Shown here piece by piece: positions 46,209 to 55,527 of a stretch of DNA of 64,000 bases; positions within the stretch are counted from its first letter, which is position 1; each line of letters opens with the position of its first letter. The notes below the pieces were generated by a model. That model searched no databases. It was not told the DNA's origin and worked only from the letters and a program-made list of their open reading frames with translations. The DNA lies in NCBI GenBank assembly GCA_965215025.1, contig CBDCCV010000002.1, forward strand, positions 310,001-374,000, read 5' to 3'. Source of the DNA: CBDCCV01 sp965215025 (lineage in GTDB: Bacteria > Bacteroidota > Rhodothermia > Rhodothermales > Salinibacteraceae). The translations under genes and the position numbers were made by a program.

Positions 46209-47741
46209 TCAGTTCGTAACCTTCTTTTGCGACTTCTTCTGCGTGCGGGGCGCGCGGTCGTACGTCTCGGTCAGCGCGGCGAGGCGCTCGGCGATCTTAT
46301 CCGTAAGCTGCCCCTCTTCGAGGCGCCAGGCCCAGTTGCCGCCGCCCTCGCCGGGCGTGTTCATGCGCGCCTCGGAGCCGAGGCCCAAGAGGTCCTGCAC
46401 GCTAAAGACGGCGCGCTCGGCCACCGAGGCCATCACCGCGCGGACGGCGGCCCAGTGCAGTTTTTTCCCGACCTGCCCGTTCTCGATGCCGAGCGTGCGG
46501 CGCGCAAACTGCTGGTGCTCTTCGTCGGCCGTGGCGTACCAGCCGCAGAACGTGTCGGTGTCGTGCGTGGAGGTGTAGGCGGCCAGGCGGCGGTGGTAGT
46601 GGTGCGGCACGTTCGTGGAAGAAGGACCGTCGCCGAGGCCGAAGGGGAGGACGGCCATGCCGGGCAGCCTCAGCGTTTTCATCAAAGCGCGCACGTCGTC
46701 GGTGATGATGCCGAGGTCCTCGGCCACGACGGGGAGCGCGCCGATCTCCTGGCGCAGCTTCTCGAAAAACGGCGCGCCGGGGCCATCGACCCACCGCCCG
46801 TTGACGGCGGTTTCCTCGTCGGCGGGGATCTCCCAGTAAGCCTCGAAGCCGCGGAAGTGGTCCAGGCGCACAAGGTCCACGCGGCCCAGGACGGCCCTCA
46901 GGCGCTCGGTCCACCAGGCGTAGCCGTTTTTCTGCATCCGGTCCCAGCGGTAGATCGGGTTGCCCCAGCGCTGGCCCGTCTCGCTAAAATAGTCGGGCGG
47001 GACGCCGGAGACGACGGTGGGCTGGCCGTCGTTATCTAAGAAGAAGAGGTCCTGGTTGGCCCAGACGTCGGCGGAGTCGTGCGCGGCGTAGATGGGGAGG
47101 TCGCCGAATAGCTCCAGGCCGCGCGCGTGGCAATAGCGCTTGAGCGCCTCCCACTGCTCGTAGAAGAGCCACTGCCAGAAGGCGTGCTGCTCCAAGGCGC
47201 GGGCGTGCTCCTCGCGGGCGGCATCAAGCGCCTTGGCCTCGCGGCGGGCGAGCGCGCGGGGCCAGCCCGTCCACGAGCCGCCGCCGTGCGCGTCCTTGAG
47301 CGCCATGTAGAGCGCGTAGTCGCCCAGCCAGCCGTCGTTCTCGCTGCGGAAGCGCTTGAGCGCCGCCTCGCCGAAGCGCGCCGGCTCCTCTTCAAACCGC
47401 CTGAACGCCTTCCGGAGCAGCTCTTCCTTAAACGGGATCACCTGCGAAAAATCCACGCGCTCTTTGGGGAAGTCGTGCGCGGGCGCCAGCTCGCTTTCTT
47501 CCAGGAGGCCGCGCTCCACGAGCCGCTCCGGGCTGATGAGCAGCGGATTCCCGGCAAACGACGACGGGCTGGAGTAGGGCGAGGCGCCCGCGCCCACGGG
47601 ACCGAGCGGGAGCACCTGCCAGAGCGTCTGCTCGGCGCGCTTGAGGAAGTCGGCAAAGCGGTAGGCGGCCGGGCCGAGGTCGCCGATGCCGTAGGCGCTG
47701 GGGAGCGAGGTGACGTGCAGGAAAAGGCCGCTGGTGCGCAT
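46209..47741 (-). CDS. malQ: 4-alpha-glucanotransferase (amylomaltase)
   Basis: GH77 enzyme that rearranges maltodextrins and releases glucose. 510 residues from the ATG at 47741 (MRTSGLFLHVTSLPSAYGIG), the standard start; the open frame upstream overlaps the PH-domain gene. Motifs: DLPIYAAHDSADVWAN, nucleophile Asp in VDLVRLDHFRGFEAYW, acid/base Glu in VVAEDLGIITDDV, and Asp in TSTHDTDTFCGWY. It would process imported maltodextrins and the stubs left by GlgX. Confidence 0.95.
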   Translation of the reverse strand: MRTSGLFLHVTSLPSAYGIGDLGPAAYRFADFLKRAEQTLWQVLPLGPVGAGASPYSSPSSFAGNPLLISPERLVERGLLEESELAPAHDFPKERVDFSQVIPFKEELLRKAFRRFEEEPARFGEAALKRFRSENDGWLGDYALYMALKDAHGGGSWTGWPRALARREAKALDAAREEHARALEQHAFWQWLFYEQWEALKRYCHARGLELFGDLPIYAAHDSADVWANQDLFFLDNDGQPTVVSGVPPDYFSETGQRWGNPIYRWDRMQKNGYAWWTERLRAVLGRVDLVRLDHFRGFEAYWEIPADEETAVNGRWVDGPGAPFFEKLRQEIGALPVVAEDLGIITDDVRALMKTLRLPGMAVLPFGLGDGPSSTNVPHHYHRRLAAYTSTHDTDTFCGWYATADEEHQQFARRTLGIENGQVGKKLHWAAVRAVMASVAERAVFSVQDLLGLGSEARMNTPGEGGGNWAWRLEEGQLTDKIAERLAALTETYDRAPRTQKKSQKKVTN

Positions 47742-47842
47742 TTCGTGGGAAAGGGGGAGCGGGTGAATGGGAGGGGGCGCGGGACGAAGAAAGTAGGCAA
47801 GCGGGCGGGCCGCGTTTGCGAAGATCGCCCGAACGCCTTGCG

Positions 47843-49513
47843 CTACGCGAAGAAGCGTTGGAAGCGCACGTAGAGCTGGCTCAGGCGCCGGTCGGCCTCG
47901 GCGGCGGGGAGGTCCATCACCTCGGGGTAGGCGAAGGTGGCCGCGCCGGCGGTGTCCACGTAGAGCGACTTCAGGCCCAGGCGCCGCTGGAAAAAGGAGG
48001 CCTGGGCGTGGAAGACCTGGTGCTTCTCCGTCGGCAGGACCCAGACGTAGTGGCGCACCACGCCGCCGCGCACGTAGAGCGCGTCTTCGGAAAGGGCGTA
48101 GCCGTGGTAGCGGTAGCGCAGGTACGCGAAGCCCAGGAGCAGCGGCACGCCCGCGAAGCCCCACAGCGCCGGACGCCAGAAGTAGCCCGCGTCTCCAAAG
48201 AGCGCCCCGACGCCGCCCACGAGCGCCACGGCCACCATCAGCGCCACGGCGTAGCGGACAAAGGCGCGGCGGATCGTCAGCCGCGAGACGGGATGAAATG
48301 CCTCCGGCATCTCGAACGGGCGGATGTGCCGGGCCAGCGCCTCGATCTCCTCCAGGCGGCCTATCGGCACGGCCGTTTGGTGGCCCTGCTTTTCCACGTC
48401 GAGGCCCATCGTCTGGAGGTCGAGCGCGTACAATCCGAAAAGGCGCATGAGCGGGTTCGTCCTAACGACGAGCGCCTGCACCTTCCGGATCGGGATGGTG
48501 CCTTCGGAGAGCGTAAGAAGGCCCTGGCGCCGGTGGAGCTTGTCGCCCTCGCGCGCCAGACGGAAGTTGTAGAAGCGGTTCAGGTTCACGGCAATGCCTG
48601 TGAGCCAGGCAAAAAGCGCCGCCACGCCGATGGTGAAAAAAGCAGCCAGCACGGGCGAGGCCATCACCAGATCGGCCACGCCCTGAAAGGCGCCGCGCTC
48701 GATCCAGCCCGTGAGGCGCTCCTCGAAGTCCGGCACGTACTGAAAAACCGAGAAGATGAGCGCGATGTAGAAGAGCGAGAAGCGGAACACGCCTGAGAGC
48801 AACACCCGCCCGAGCGGCATGGCGAAAATCTCTTCTTCTTGTGCAGAAGCAGCCTCTGCCGGAACGTCCTTCGCCTGAGACGCCGCGCCGGGATCTTCCT
48901 CGCGCACGACGGACGCCGGGGTCTCGGCGTCGGCCTGCTGCTGCTGCTGAAACGAGCGCACGACCTGCCGGATGCGCCGCGCCTCCTCCAGGCCGACGTA
49001 CTCCAGCACGCCCTCCGTGGCGCTCGACCCAGCCGTCTCTACCTTCACCTTCGCCGTGCCGAAAAGGCGTGGGACGAGCGGCTGCACGATCTGGATGTTC
49101 TGCACGCGCTCGATGGGAATGGAGCGGTGCTGCCGGTTGAGGACGCCGCTCTGGATCACGATCTCGCGCGGGGTGATCCAGTAGCTGAAGCGCAGGTACT
49201 GCAACACGATGAGCGGCAGCGCCACGAGGCCGTAGAGCACCGCCGAGCCGAGCGAGAACCAGGCGTTCTCGTCCGGCGAGCGCAGGAGAAAGGGCAGGAG
49301 CAGAAAGGCCATCCCCGGCAGGCTTACCAGCACGCGCTGGAAAAGCGTCATGGGGTGGAGGCGGCGGGCCTCGGCGGCGCTTTCCGGCGCGGACGCTGCT
49401 TCGCCGGGCGTCTCGATGGCGAGCGGCGGCGTTGTGGCGGCCTCGGGCGCGTGGGCCTCGGGCGCATCGGCGGGGGCGGCGTGGGAGTCGAAAGGGGAGG
49501 CGTCGGGGGCCAT
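47843..49513 (-). CDS. Bacterial PH-domain membrane protein, YdbT-like
   Basis: 556 residues. A Pro/Ala-rich N-terminus (1-50) precedes a membrane hairpin (about 60-105). Three bacterial PH (bPH2) modules each follow hydrophobic segments: WITPREIVIQSGVLNRQHRSIPIERVQNIQIVQ, a middle copy with LHRRQGLLTLSEGTIPIRKVQALVV (split here by description only), and LSEDALYVRGGVVRHYVWV. Function is unknown; YdbS/YdbT pairs are common in Bacillota and elsewhere. The partner gene ends 12 bases upstream. Confidence 0.87.
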   Translation of the reverse strand: MAPDASPFDSHAAPADAPEAHAPEAATTPPLAIETPGEAASAPESAAEARRLHPMTLFQRVLVSLPGMAFLLLPFLLRSPDENAWFSLGSAVLYGLVALPLIVLQYLRFSYWITPREIVIQSGVLNRQHRSIPIERVQNIQIVQPLVPRLFGTAKVKVETAGSSATEGVLEYVGLEEARRIRQVVRSFQQQQQADAETPASVVREEDPGAASQAKDVPAEAASAQEEEIFAMPLGRVLLSGVFRFSLFYIALIFSVFQYVPDFEERLTGWIERGAFQGVADLVMASPVLAAFFTIGVAALFAWLTGIAVNLNRFYNFRLAREGDKLHRRQGLLTLSEGTIPIRKVQALVVRTNPLMRLFGLYALDLQTMGLDVEKQGHQTAVPIGRLEEIEALARHIRPFEMPEAFHPVSRLTIRRAFVRYAVALMVAVALVGGVGALFGDAGYFWRPALWGFAGVPLLLGFAYLRYRYHGYALSEDALYVRGGVVRHYVWVLPTEKHQVFHAQASFFQRRLGLKSLYVDTAGAATFAYPEVMDLPAAEADRRLSQLYVRFQRFFA

Positions 49514-49525
49514 GCGCGGGGCGGG

Positions 49526-50104
49526 TTACAGCGGGTCTTCGCGGAGGGCGAGCACGTAGCGCTTGACCTCGTCGCGCAGGCGCTCAGCCTCGTCGTAGCG
49601 GAGGCCGGGCACCATCACGTCGGCCGAGCGCGTGCCGGCGGTGTGGACGACGAGCTTGCCGAGCGAGAACTCGCGCTCGAGGAGGTCCTGCGACACGTCC
49701 AGGTGCTGAATGCGCCGGAGCGGGACGATGGTCCTGACGCGGTTGAGGACGCCGCGCTCAAGGTACAGCTCCTCCTCGCGCAGGGCGAAGCGCCAGGCGC
49801 GGTACCGCAGACGCGGCCAGAAGAAGACCCAGGCGCCGCAGGCCACGAGCACCACGCCGGAGAGGGCGCCCGCCGGCAGCGCGTGCCCCTCGCGCGAGAA
49901 AAAGCCCACGGCGTCGTAAAGCAGCGCCGCCAGGAAAAAGAAGAGCGCCACGCCCGCAAGCTTAATCGCCCAGATCTTCTGCACGGCGGGGTCGAGCGCG
50001 CGCGTCTCCACCTCAGTCGTCTCGGTTTCGGTCGTCCCGGTTCCGGAGGCGCGGGCCTCGGGGGGCGGATGCGGGCGGAGGTCTGCGGGGTCGATCTCGG
50101 TCAT
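49526..50104 (-). CDS. Bacterial PH-domain membrane protein, YdbS-like
   Basis: 192 residues from the ATG at 50104 (MTEIDPADL). After a Thr/Glu-rich N-terminus come two membrane segments (IKLAGVALFFFLAALLYDAV and AGALSGVVLVACGAWVFFW) and one bPH2 domain (LREEELYLERGVLNRVRTIV, PLRRIQHLDVSQ, VHTAGT). It forms an operon with the YdbT-like gene. The leader CTTTCTTCCCCCACC before the ATG has no Shine-Dalgarno. Confidence 0.87.
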   Translation of the reverse strand: MTEIDPADLRPHPPPEARASGTGTTETETTEVETRALDPAVQKIWAIKLAGVALFFFLAALLYDAVGFFSREGHALPAGALSGVVLVACGAWVFFWPRLRYRAWRFALREEELYLERGVLNRVRTIVPLRRIQHLDVSQDLLEREFSLGKLVVHTAGTRSADVMVPGLRYDEAERLRDEVKRYVLALREDPL

Positions 50105-50277
50105 GGTGGGGGAAGAAAGAGAGGAAAGCGCCGGCGTGCGCGGGCGGCGTTGCACAAAGGGAGGCGCGCCGCTATGTTTTCCGGGGCTTCTGCCTCGGCC
50201 CGAGGCGGCGCGCCTTCCTGTACCCCGCGCCGCCTGTGCAGATCCGTGCGCTTCCCATCACCCTGACCGCCCGCCCC

Positions 50278-51147
50278 ATGCCCTCCGCCGACCGCCGCCG
50301 CATCAGCATCCTGGGCTGCGGGTGGCTGGGCCTGCCCCTCGGCCGCCGCCTCGCCAAAAAAGGCCACCGCGTCCACGGCTCCACGACGACGCCTGCGAAG
50401 CTCTCCGCGCTGCGCGACGCCGGCATCGCGCCGCACCTCGTCCGCCTCACGCCCACGCTCGAAGCCGAAGCCGCCGAGGCCGAGGCGTTCTTCGACGCCG
50501 ACGTGCTCATCGTGAACGTCCCGCCCCCGCGCCGCCGCAACGACGCGCGCGCCTACCACCGCTTGCAGATCGGCGCCGTGGTCGAGCGCCTGCGCAGCGC
50601 GCCCGTGCGCCACGTCCTCTTTTGCAGCTCGACGGGCGTGTACCCCGACACGGGCGGCATTGTGACGGAAGCTGACGCCGTGCCGGGCCGCGTGCCCAAA
50701 AGCGCGCCGCTCCGCGAAACCGGCAAAGCGCTCCTCGACGCTGAAGGACTGCTCGTGGCGGAAGAAGCGTTCGAGACGACCGTCCTCCGCCTGGCCGGCC
50801 TCTACGGCCCCGACCGCGCGCCGGGCCGCTTCCTCGCCGGGCGCACGGAGGTGAGCGGCGCCGAGCAGCCCGTCAACCTCGTCCACCAGGACGACGCCCT
50901 CGGCCTCATCGAAGCCATCATTGAAGAAGACGCCTGGAGCGAGATCTTCAACGCCTGCGCGGATGAGCACCCCACGCGCCGCGTGTTCTACACCGCCGCC
51001 GCGCGCGCCCTCGGCCTCGACCCGCCCGTCTTCTCCGATGAAGAAAAAGGCGGCGGCAAAACCGTCAGCAACCAAAAGGCGAAGGAAACGCTCGGCTACA
51101 CGTATCAGCACCCCGACCCGCTGGCCGACGTGCTTTCGTCATCCTGA
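50278..51147 (+). CDS. NAD(P)-dependent epimerase/dehydratase-like protein (YeeZ type)
   Basis: 289 residues from the ATG at 50278. Rossmann motif ISILGCGWLGLPLGRRL near the N-terminus, HVLFCSSTGVYPD (SDR active-site region), LRLAGLYGPDRAPGRF and PVNLVHQDDALGLIEAI follow the pattern of extended SDR proteins. It is shorter than classic sugar epimerases. Substrate is unknown. The last codons and the stop TGA (51145-51147) come from a dispersed CATCCTGA-type repeat, so the native C-terminus may have been altered. Confidence 0.86.
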   Translation: MPSADRRRISILGCGWLGLPLGRRLAKKGHRVHGSTTTPAKLSALRDAGIAPHLVRLTPTLEAEAAEAEAFFDADVLIVNVPPPRRRNDARAYHRLQIGAVVERLRSAPVRHVLFCSSTGVYPDTGGIVTEADAVPGRVPKSAPLRETGKALLDAEGLLVAEEAFETTVLRLAGLYGPDRAPGRFLAGRTEVSGAEQPVNLVHQDDALGLIEAIIEEDAWSEIFNACADEHPTRRVFYTAAARALGLDPPVFSDEEKGGGKTVSNQKAKETLGYTYQHPDPLADVLSSS

Positions 51148-51200
51148 ACCCCGGAGCCGGGGCAGGCTCCGTGAAGGATCTTTACCTTTCAGGATGGCTG
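51138..51200. repeat. CATCCTGA/GAAGGATCT-type dispersed repeat
   Basis: GTCATCCTGAACCCCGGAGC.. to ..GTGAAGGATCTTTACCTTTCAGGATGGC, with an inner CGGAGC/GGCTCCG stem. It overlaps the stop codon of the preceding gene. The rest of the gene-free stretch to 51443 shows nothing I can assign. Confidence 0.6.
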
Positions 51201-51443
51201 AAGCGAGGATTGATAGAGCATGCGTCTGCCCTGCTATCGCGGTCTGTTCGGCGTCGTCCGTCGCCGCTCCGCAGAAGCATGTAACGGATCGCACAAAATC
51301 CGCCTGATCCGGCGAGCGCGGCTCGCTAACCCCGCCACGAGCGGACCTGCCGCGTGCTTCTCAAGTAGCAGCATCCGCGCATCACGACGCGCGCGCAGCT
51401 GCGCCTCACCCTTGACGCCTGCTCTCTACCCGCCGCGATCTCT

Positions 51444-52793
51444 ATGCCTGCCGAAGCCGCAACGCCCCGCACCCCCGCCGCCCGGAACCCGAGCGCGCCC
51501 TCCGCCGAAGGCTTTGCGCGCATGGCCGAGCGCTTCCGCGCCGTGCGCCAGCGCACCGAAGCCCTCTGCGAACCGCTCGAAACCGAGGACTACGTCGTCC
51601 AGACGATGGAGAACGTCTCGCCGATGAAGTGGCACTTGGCCCACACCACTTGGTTCTGGGAGACGTTCATCCTCAAAGCGCACGCGCCTGCCTACGAGCC
51701 GATCAACGACACGTACGCCTACCTCTTTAACTCGTACTACGTCCAGGCCGGCGAGCGCCACTGCCGCGACCGCCGCGGATACATCTCCCGCCCGACGGTG
51801 AAAGAGGTGATGGCCTTCCGCCGCCACGTAAACGAGCACGCCCTGCGGCTCTGGAACGAGGCCGACGAAGAAAAACGCCAGGAGCTGGCGCCGCTCTACG
51901 AGATCGGCCTGCACCACGAGCAGCAGCACCAGGAGCTGATGGTGACGGACCTCAAGCACGTCTTCAGCGTCAACCCGCTGCGCCCGGCCTACCGCGCGGA
52001 TCTGGAAACGGCCTCCGCGCCCGCGCCCGAGCTGGAATGGGTGCCGTTCGAGGAAGGGCTTTACGAGATCGGCTTTGGCGGCGAGGGCTTCTGCTACGAC
52101 AACGAATTGCCGCGCCACCGCACCTTCGTGCACGTTTTTGAGCTGGCCAACCGGCCCGTCACCTGCGGCGAGTTTTTGGCGTTCATGGAGGACGGCGGCT
52201 ACGAGCGCGCGCCGCTCTGGCTCTCCGAGGGCTACGCCTGGGCCAGCGAAAACGAACTCTCCGAGCCGTTCTACTGGGAGAAAAAAGATGGGCAGTGGAT
52301 GCTCTACACCCTCGGCGGCATGAAACCCGTGGACCCGGACGAGCCGCTCTGCCACGTCAGCTACTTCGAGGCCGACGCCTTTGCGCGCTGGGCCGGCGCG
52401 CGCCTCCCCACGGAGGCCGAGTGGGAGATCGCCGCGCAGGGCCTGCCCATCGAGGGCAATTTTGTGGACGACGAGCGCTTCCACCCGCAGCCCGCTCGCG
52501 CCGCACTCTCGGGCGATGGCGCCCCGGCCTCGGACGGCTCCGCCGCGCCGCTTTTGCAGATGTATGGCGACGTGTGGGAGTGGACGCAAAGTCCGTACGG
52601 GCCGTACCCCGGATACAAACCGCTCCCCGGCACCATGGGCGAGTACAACGGCAAGTTCATGTCCAGCCAGTACGTCCTGCGCGGCGGCTCGTGCGCTACG
52701 TCGCTGTCGCACATCCGCCCGACGTACCGCAACTTCTTCCACCCGGACGCCTGCTGGCAGTTCACCGGCTTCCGCCTGGCTAAAGACGCTTAG
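51444..52793 (+). CDS. egtB: Ergothioneine biosynthesis sulfoxide synthase EgtB
   Basis: Iron-dependent oxygenase that joins hercynine to a cysteine thiol donor. 449 residues: an N-terminal DinB-like four-helix domain with the iron ligands in MKWHLAHTTWFWE and LHHEQQHQELM (HxxxH, His158 and His162), then an FGE-sulfatase-like C-terminal domain (RLPTEAEWEIAAQG, WEWTQSPYGPYPGY, VLRGGSCATS, RNFFHPDACWQFTGFRLA). Whether it uses gamma-glutamylcysteine or free cysteine cannot be told. egtD follows 263 bp downstream on the same strand; no egtA, egtC or egtE is seen here. Confidence 0.95.
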   Translation: MPAEAATPRTPAARNPSAPSAEGFARMAERFRAVRQRTEALCEPLETEDYVVQTMENVSPMKWHLAHTTWFWETFILKAHAPAYEPINDTYAYLFNSYYVQAGERHCRDRRGYISRPTVKEVMAFRRHVNEHALRLWNEADEEKRQELAPLYEIGLHHEQQHQELMVTDLKHVFSVNPLRPAYRADLETASAPAPELEWVPFEEGLYEIGFGGEGFCYDNELPRHRTFVHVFELANRPVTCGEFLAFMEDGGYERAPLWLSEGYAWASENELSEPFYWEKKDGQWMLYTLGGMKPVDPDEPLCHVSYFEADAFARWAGARLPTEAEWEIAAQGLPIEGNFVDDERFHPQPARAALSGDGAPASDGSAAPLLQMYGDVWEWTQSPYGPYPGYKPLPGTMGEYNGKFMSSQYVLRGGSCATSLSHIRPTYRNFFHPDACWQFTGFRLAKDA

Positions 52794-52829
52794 GCCTAAG
52801 AGTAAGAGACTGTTTGGGAATACGTGTTT

Positions 52830-52906
52830 CCTCCTTTGAAGGGGGAGAAAGAGGGATGGCACCGGCCGTTTCTACATCCCCCTGACCCCCTCCAAAGGGG
52901 GGATTC
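52830..52906. repeat. Family B G5/C5 hairpin element between egtB and egtD
   Basis: CCTCCTTTGAAGGGGGAG.. at the left and ..ACATCCCCCTGACCCCCTC, CAAAGGGGGGATT at the right. It has the same organisation and closely similar sequence as 34559-34641, but no nuclease gene is attached. Confidence 0.75.
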
Positions 52907-53056
52907 CTTCGCCACCCGGTGAGGCCTTCCGAAATCAAAATAGTCTCTAAGAGACGAGGAGGGGAGGAGCCGAAGAACCGACGTGCAATCGTCGCTTCTT
53001 CCTCCCGTCCATTCTTCGTTTAATCGGTTCCTCACCCACCCCGACCGAAGTCGTAC

Positions 53057-54049
53057 ATGCCCCACCCCAACACGACGTACGCTCCCGCAGCGGAGGACGA
53101 CGCCTCACCCTCCGCCCGCGCCTTCCGCGAGGACGTCCTGGCCGGGCTGCGCGCCGCGCCGAAAACGCTCCCCTGCAAGTACCTCTACGACCGGCGCGGC
53201 TCGCAGCTTTTCGACGCCATCACCGAGCTGGACGAATACTACCCCACGCGCACGGAGGCAGGCATCATGCGCCGGCACGTAGGCGCCATGGCGGAACGGA
53301 TCGGCCCGCGCGCGCTCATCATCGAGTACGGCAGCGGGTCGAGCCGCAAGACGCGCATCCTCCTCGACGCGCTCGACCGGCCGGCCGGCTACGTCCCCAT
53401 CGACATTTCGACGGAGCACCTCCTGCAAGCGACTGAGCGGCTCCGGGAGGCGTACCCCGAGCTTCCCATCCGCCCGCTCAGCGCCGATTACACGGAGGCC
53501 GTTACGCTGCCCGAGGGTTTTGCTGAGGATGCTCGGCGCCGCGTCGTCTATTTCCCCGGCTCCACCATCGGCAACTTCGAGCCGGACGAGGCCGTGCCGT
53601 TTTTGAGGCGCATCGCCAGGGTGACGGGAAAAGGCGGCGGGCTGCTCATCGGCGTGGACCTCAAGAAAGACCGCGCCACGCTCGAAGCCGCCTACGACGA
53701 CCGCGAAGGCGTCACCGCCGACTTCAACAAAAACCTCCTGCGCCGGATAAACCGCGAGCTTGGCGCCCAGTTCGACCTTGGCGCGTTTGCGCATGAGGCC
53801 GTTTACAACGCCAAAGCGGGCTGCGTGGAGATGCACCTCGTCAGCCAAGCGGAGCAGCGCGTGCGCGTGGACGGCGCCATGATTCCTTTCGGCGAGGGCG
53901 AGACGATCCGCACGGAGCGCTCCTACAAGTACACGCTCGGCAGCTTCGCCGCGCTGGCTGAGGCGGCCGGCTTCCGCGTCGAGAGTGTATGGACGGACGC
54001 CGCCCGGCGCTTCAGCGTGCAGTACCTGGCCGTGCGCCAGGCCTCCTGA
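53057..54049 (+). CDS. egtD: L-histidine N-alpha-methyltransferase EgtD
   Basis: SAM-dependent enzyme that trimethylates histidine to hercynine, the substrate of EgtB. 330 residues. LPCKYLYDRRGSQLFDAITE and the tyrosine-containing EYYPTRTE begin the fold; IIEYGSGSSRKTRILLDAL is the SAM site; YVPIDIS and VVYFPGSTIGNFEPDEA follow, with the C-terminal IRTERSYKYTLGSFAALAEAAGF. It probably works with the upstream egtB, though a hairpin repeat lies between them. Confidence 0.95.
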   Translation: MPHPNTTYAPAAEDDASPSARAFREDVLAGLRAAPKTLPCKYLYDRRGSQLFDAITELDEYYPTRTEAGIMRRHVGAMAERIGPRALIIEYGSGSSRKTRILLDALDRPAGYVPIDISTEHLLQATERLREAYPELPIRPLSADYTEAVTLPEGFAEDARRRVVYFPGSTIGNFEPDEAVPFLRRIARVTGKGGGLLIGVDLKKDRATLEAAYDDREGVTADFNKNLLRRINRELGAQFDLGAFAHEAVYNAKAGCVEMHLVSQAEQRVRVDGAMIPFGEGETIRTERSYKYTLGSFAALAEAAGFRVESVWTDAARRFSVQYLAVRQAS

Positions 54050-54056
54050 TGTCAGC

Positions 54057-54158
54057 GACGACCGACGGATGACAGCCTGCCCCGCACTCGATGCGGGGAC
54101 CGACGACCACGGAGCGCAACGTCGTCGTTTGTCCGTCACCAGTCGTCCGTCCGTCGTC
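54057..54158. repeat. GACGAC-type inverted repeat between egtD and glgC
   Basis: Arms GACGACCGACGGATGAC (54057-54073) and GTCGTCCGTCCGTCGTC (54142-54158) enclose a smaller stem CCCCGCACTCGATGCGGGG. Similar outer arms occur at 30951-31074, and a degenerate copy of the motif lies near 10050-10116. Confidence 0.5.
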
Positions 54159-54197
54159 TCTACCGCGCATCCCTCTCACCCGCTCCGCCCTACGCTC

Positions 54198-55412
54198 ATG
54201 CCCCGTCCCAAAGTCCTCACGCTCGTCCTCGCCGGAGGCGAAGGCAGCCGCCTCGAAGTCCTCACCGAGCAGCGCGCTAAGCCGGCCATGTCCTACGCCG
54301 GCAATTTTCGTCTGATCGACATCTCGCTCAGCAACGCGCTCCACAGCGGCCTCCAAGACGTGTGGGTGGTCGTGCAGTACCGCCCGCACACGCTCAACGA
54401 GCAGCTCGCCAACGGGCGCCCCTGGGACCTCGACCGCACCCACGGCGGTCTGCGCGTGCTCCCCCCGCGCGAGGGCGCCCAAAAGGACGGCTTCGCCCAG
54501 GGCAACGCCGACGCCATCTACCAGCACCTCGACCTCATCCGCGAGTTCGGCGCCGACGAGATCCTCGTCCTCAGCGCCGACCACATCTACCGCCTCGACT
54601 ACAGCCGCCTCCTGGACCACCACCGCGAGCGCGGGGCCGACCTCTCCATGGTCGTCACCGAGGTGGCGCCCGAAAAGGCCAGCCGCTTCGGCGTCGTCAC
54701 GGTTGACGACGACGACTGGGTCACCGACTTCGCCTACAAGCCCGATGACCCCGAGACGAATCTCGTCACCGCCGAGATTTTCCTCTACGAGGCCGACCTG
54801 CTCCTCGACACGCTCGAAGACCTGGCCGAGGAAGGCGACGACGCGCTCGAAGATTACGGCGATGCGCTGATCCCGCGCCTCGTCGAAAGCCATCGCGTGA
54901 GCGCCTTCCGGCTGGACGGCTACTGGCGCGACGTGGGCCTGGCCGAGAGCTACTGGCAAGGCCACATGGACCTCCTTGACCCCGACGTCGCCCGAGGCCT
55001 TTTCGACGACCCCGCCTGGCCGATCCTGACGCAGGCGCCGCAGCGGCTCCCGGCGCGCATCCGCAAAGGGTCCGAAGTCGAGAACAGCCTCATCGCCCCC
55101 GGCGCCGACGTGCGCGGGCGCGTGGTGCGCTCCGTGCTCAGCCCCGGCGTCGTGGTCGAAAAAGACGCCGTCGTGCAGGAGGCCGTGCTCTTGCGCGATG
55201 CCCGTGTGCGGAGCGGCGCCGAGGTGGCCCGCGCCGTGATCGACAGCGAGGCGACGGTAGGCCGCGACGCCCGCGTCGGCGCGCTCGAAAAGGCAAGCGC
55301 GGATGACGAAGACGAGGCGCCGCTCACCCTCGTCGGCCACGGCGCCGAGGTCGAAGCCGGCGCCCGCGTCGAGGCCGGCGAGCACGTGGCCCCGCCGCCT
55401 GAGCAAACGTAA
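54198..55412 (+). CDS. glgC: Glucose-1-phosphate adenylyltransferase
   Basis: Makes ADP-glucose from ATP and glucose-1-phosphate, the donor for glycogen synthase. 404 residues from the ATG at 54198 (MPRPKVLTLVLAGGEGSRL). Motifs: nucleotide loop LAGGEGSRLEVLTEQRAKPA, GNADAIYQHL, EILVLSADHIYRLDY, and RLDGYWRDVGLAESYW at the sugar site. The C-terminal region (VENSLIAPGADVRGRVVRSV onwards) is a left-handed beta-helix. No glgA lies in the window, so the acceptor enzyme must be encoded elsewhere. Confidence 0.94.
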   Translation: MPRPKVLTLVLAGGEGSRLEVLTEQRAKPAMSYAGNFRLIDISLSNALHSGLQDVWVVVQYRPHTLNEQLANGRPWDLDRTHGGLRVLPPREGAQKDGFAQGNADAIYQHLDLIREFGADEILVLSADHIYRLDYSRLLDHHRERGADLSMVVTEVAPEKASRFGVVTVDDDDWVTDFAYKPDDPETNLVTAEIFLYEADLLLDTLEDLAEEGDDALEDYGDALIPRLVESHRVSAFRLDGYWRDVGLAESYWQGHMDLLDPDVARGLFDDPAWPILTQAPQRLPARIRKGSEVENSLIAPGADVRGRVVRSVLSPGVVVEKDAVVQEAVLLRDARVRSGAEVARAVIDSEATVGRDARVGALEKASADDEDEAPLTLVGHGAEVEAGARVEAGEHVAPPPEQT

Positions 55413-55527
55413 CCCCGCCCGCCGAACCATCACCCCGCGCCAGGCGTGCCTCTTGTGCGCCCCCGGCGCGAAGCCGCCGCGCCCCCGAACGCCATCTGAC
55501 GAATCACCCGCTTCAACGCTCTACGTT

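Noticed and set aside
47742..48164. N-terminal extension of malQ by 141 codons
   Set aside because: Arg/Pro/Leu-rich out-of-frame translation of the YdbT-like gene; MalQ normally begins at the ATG at 47741.
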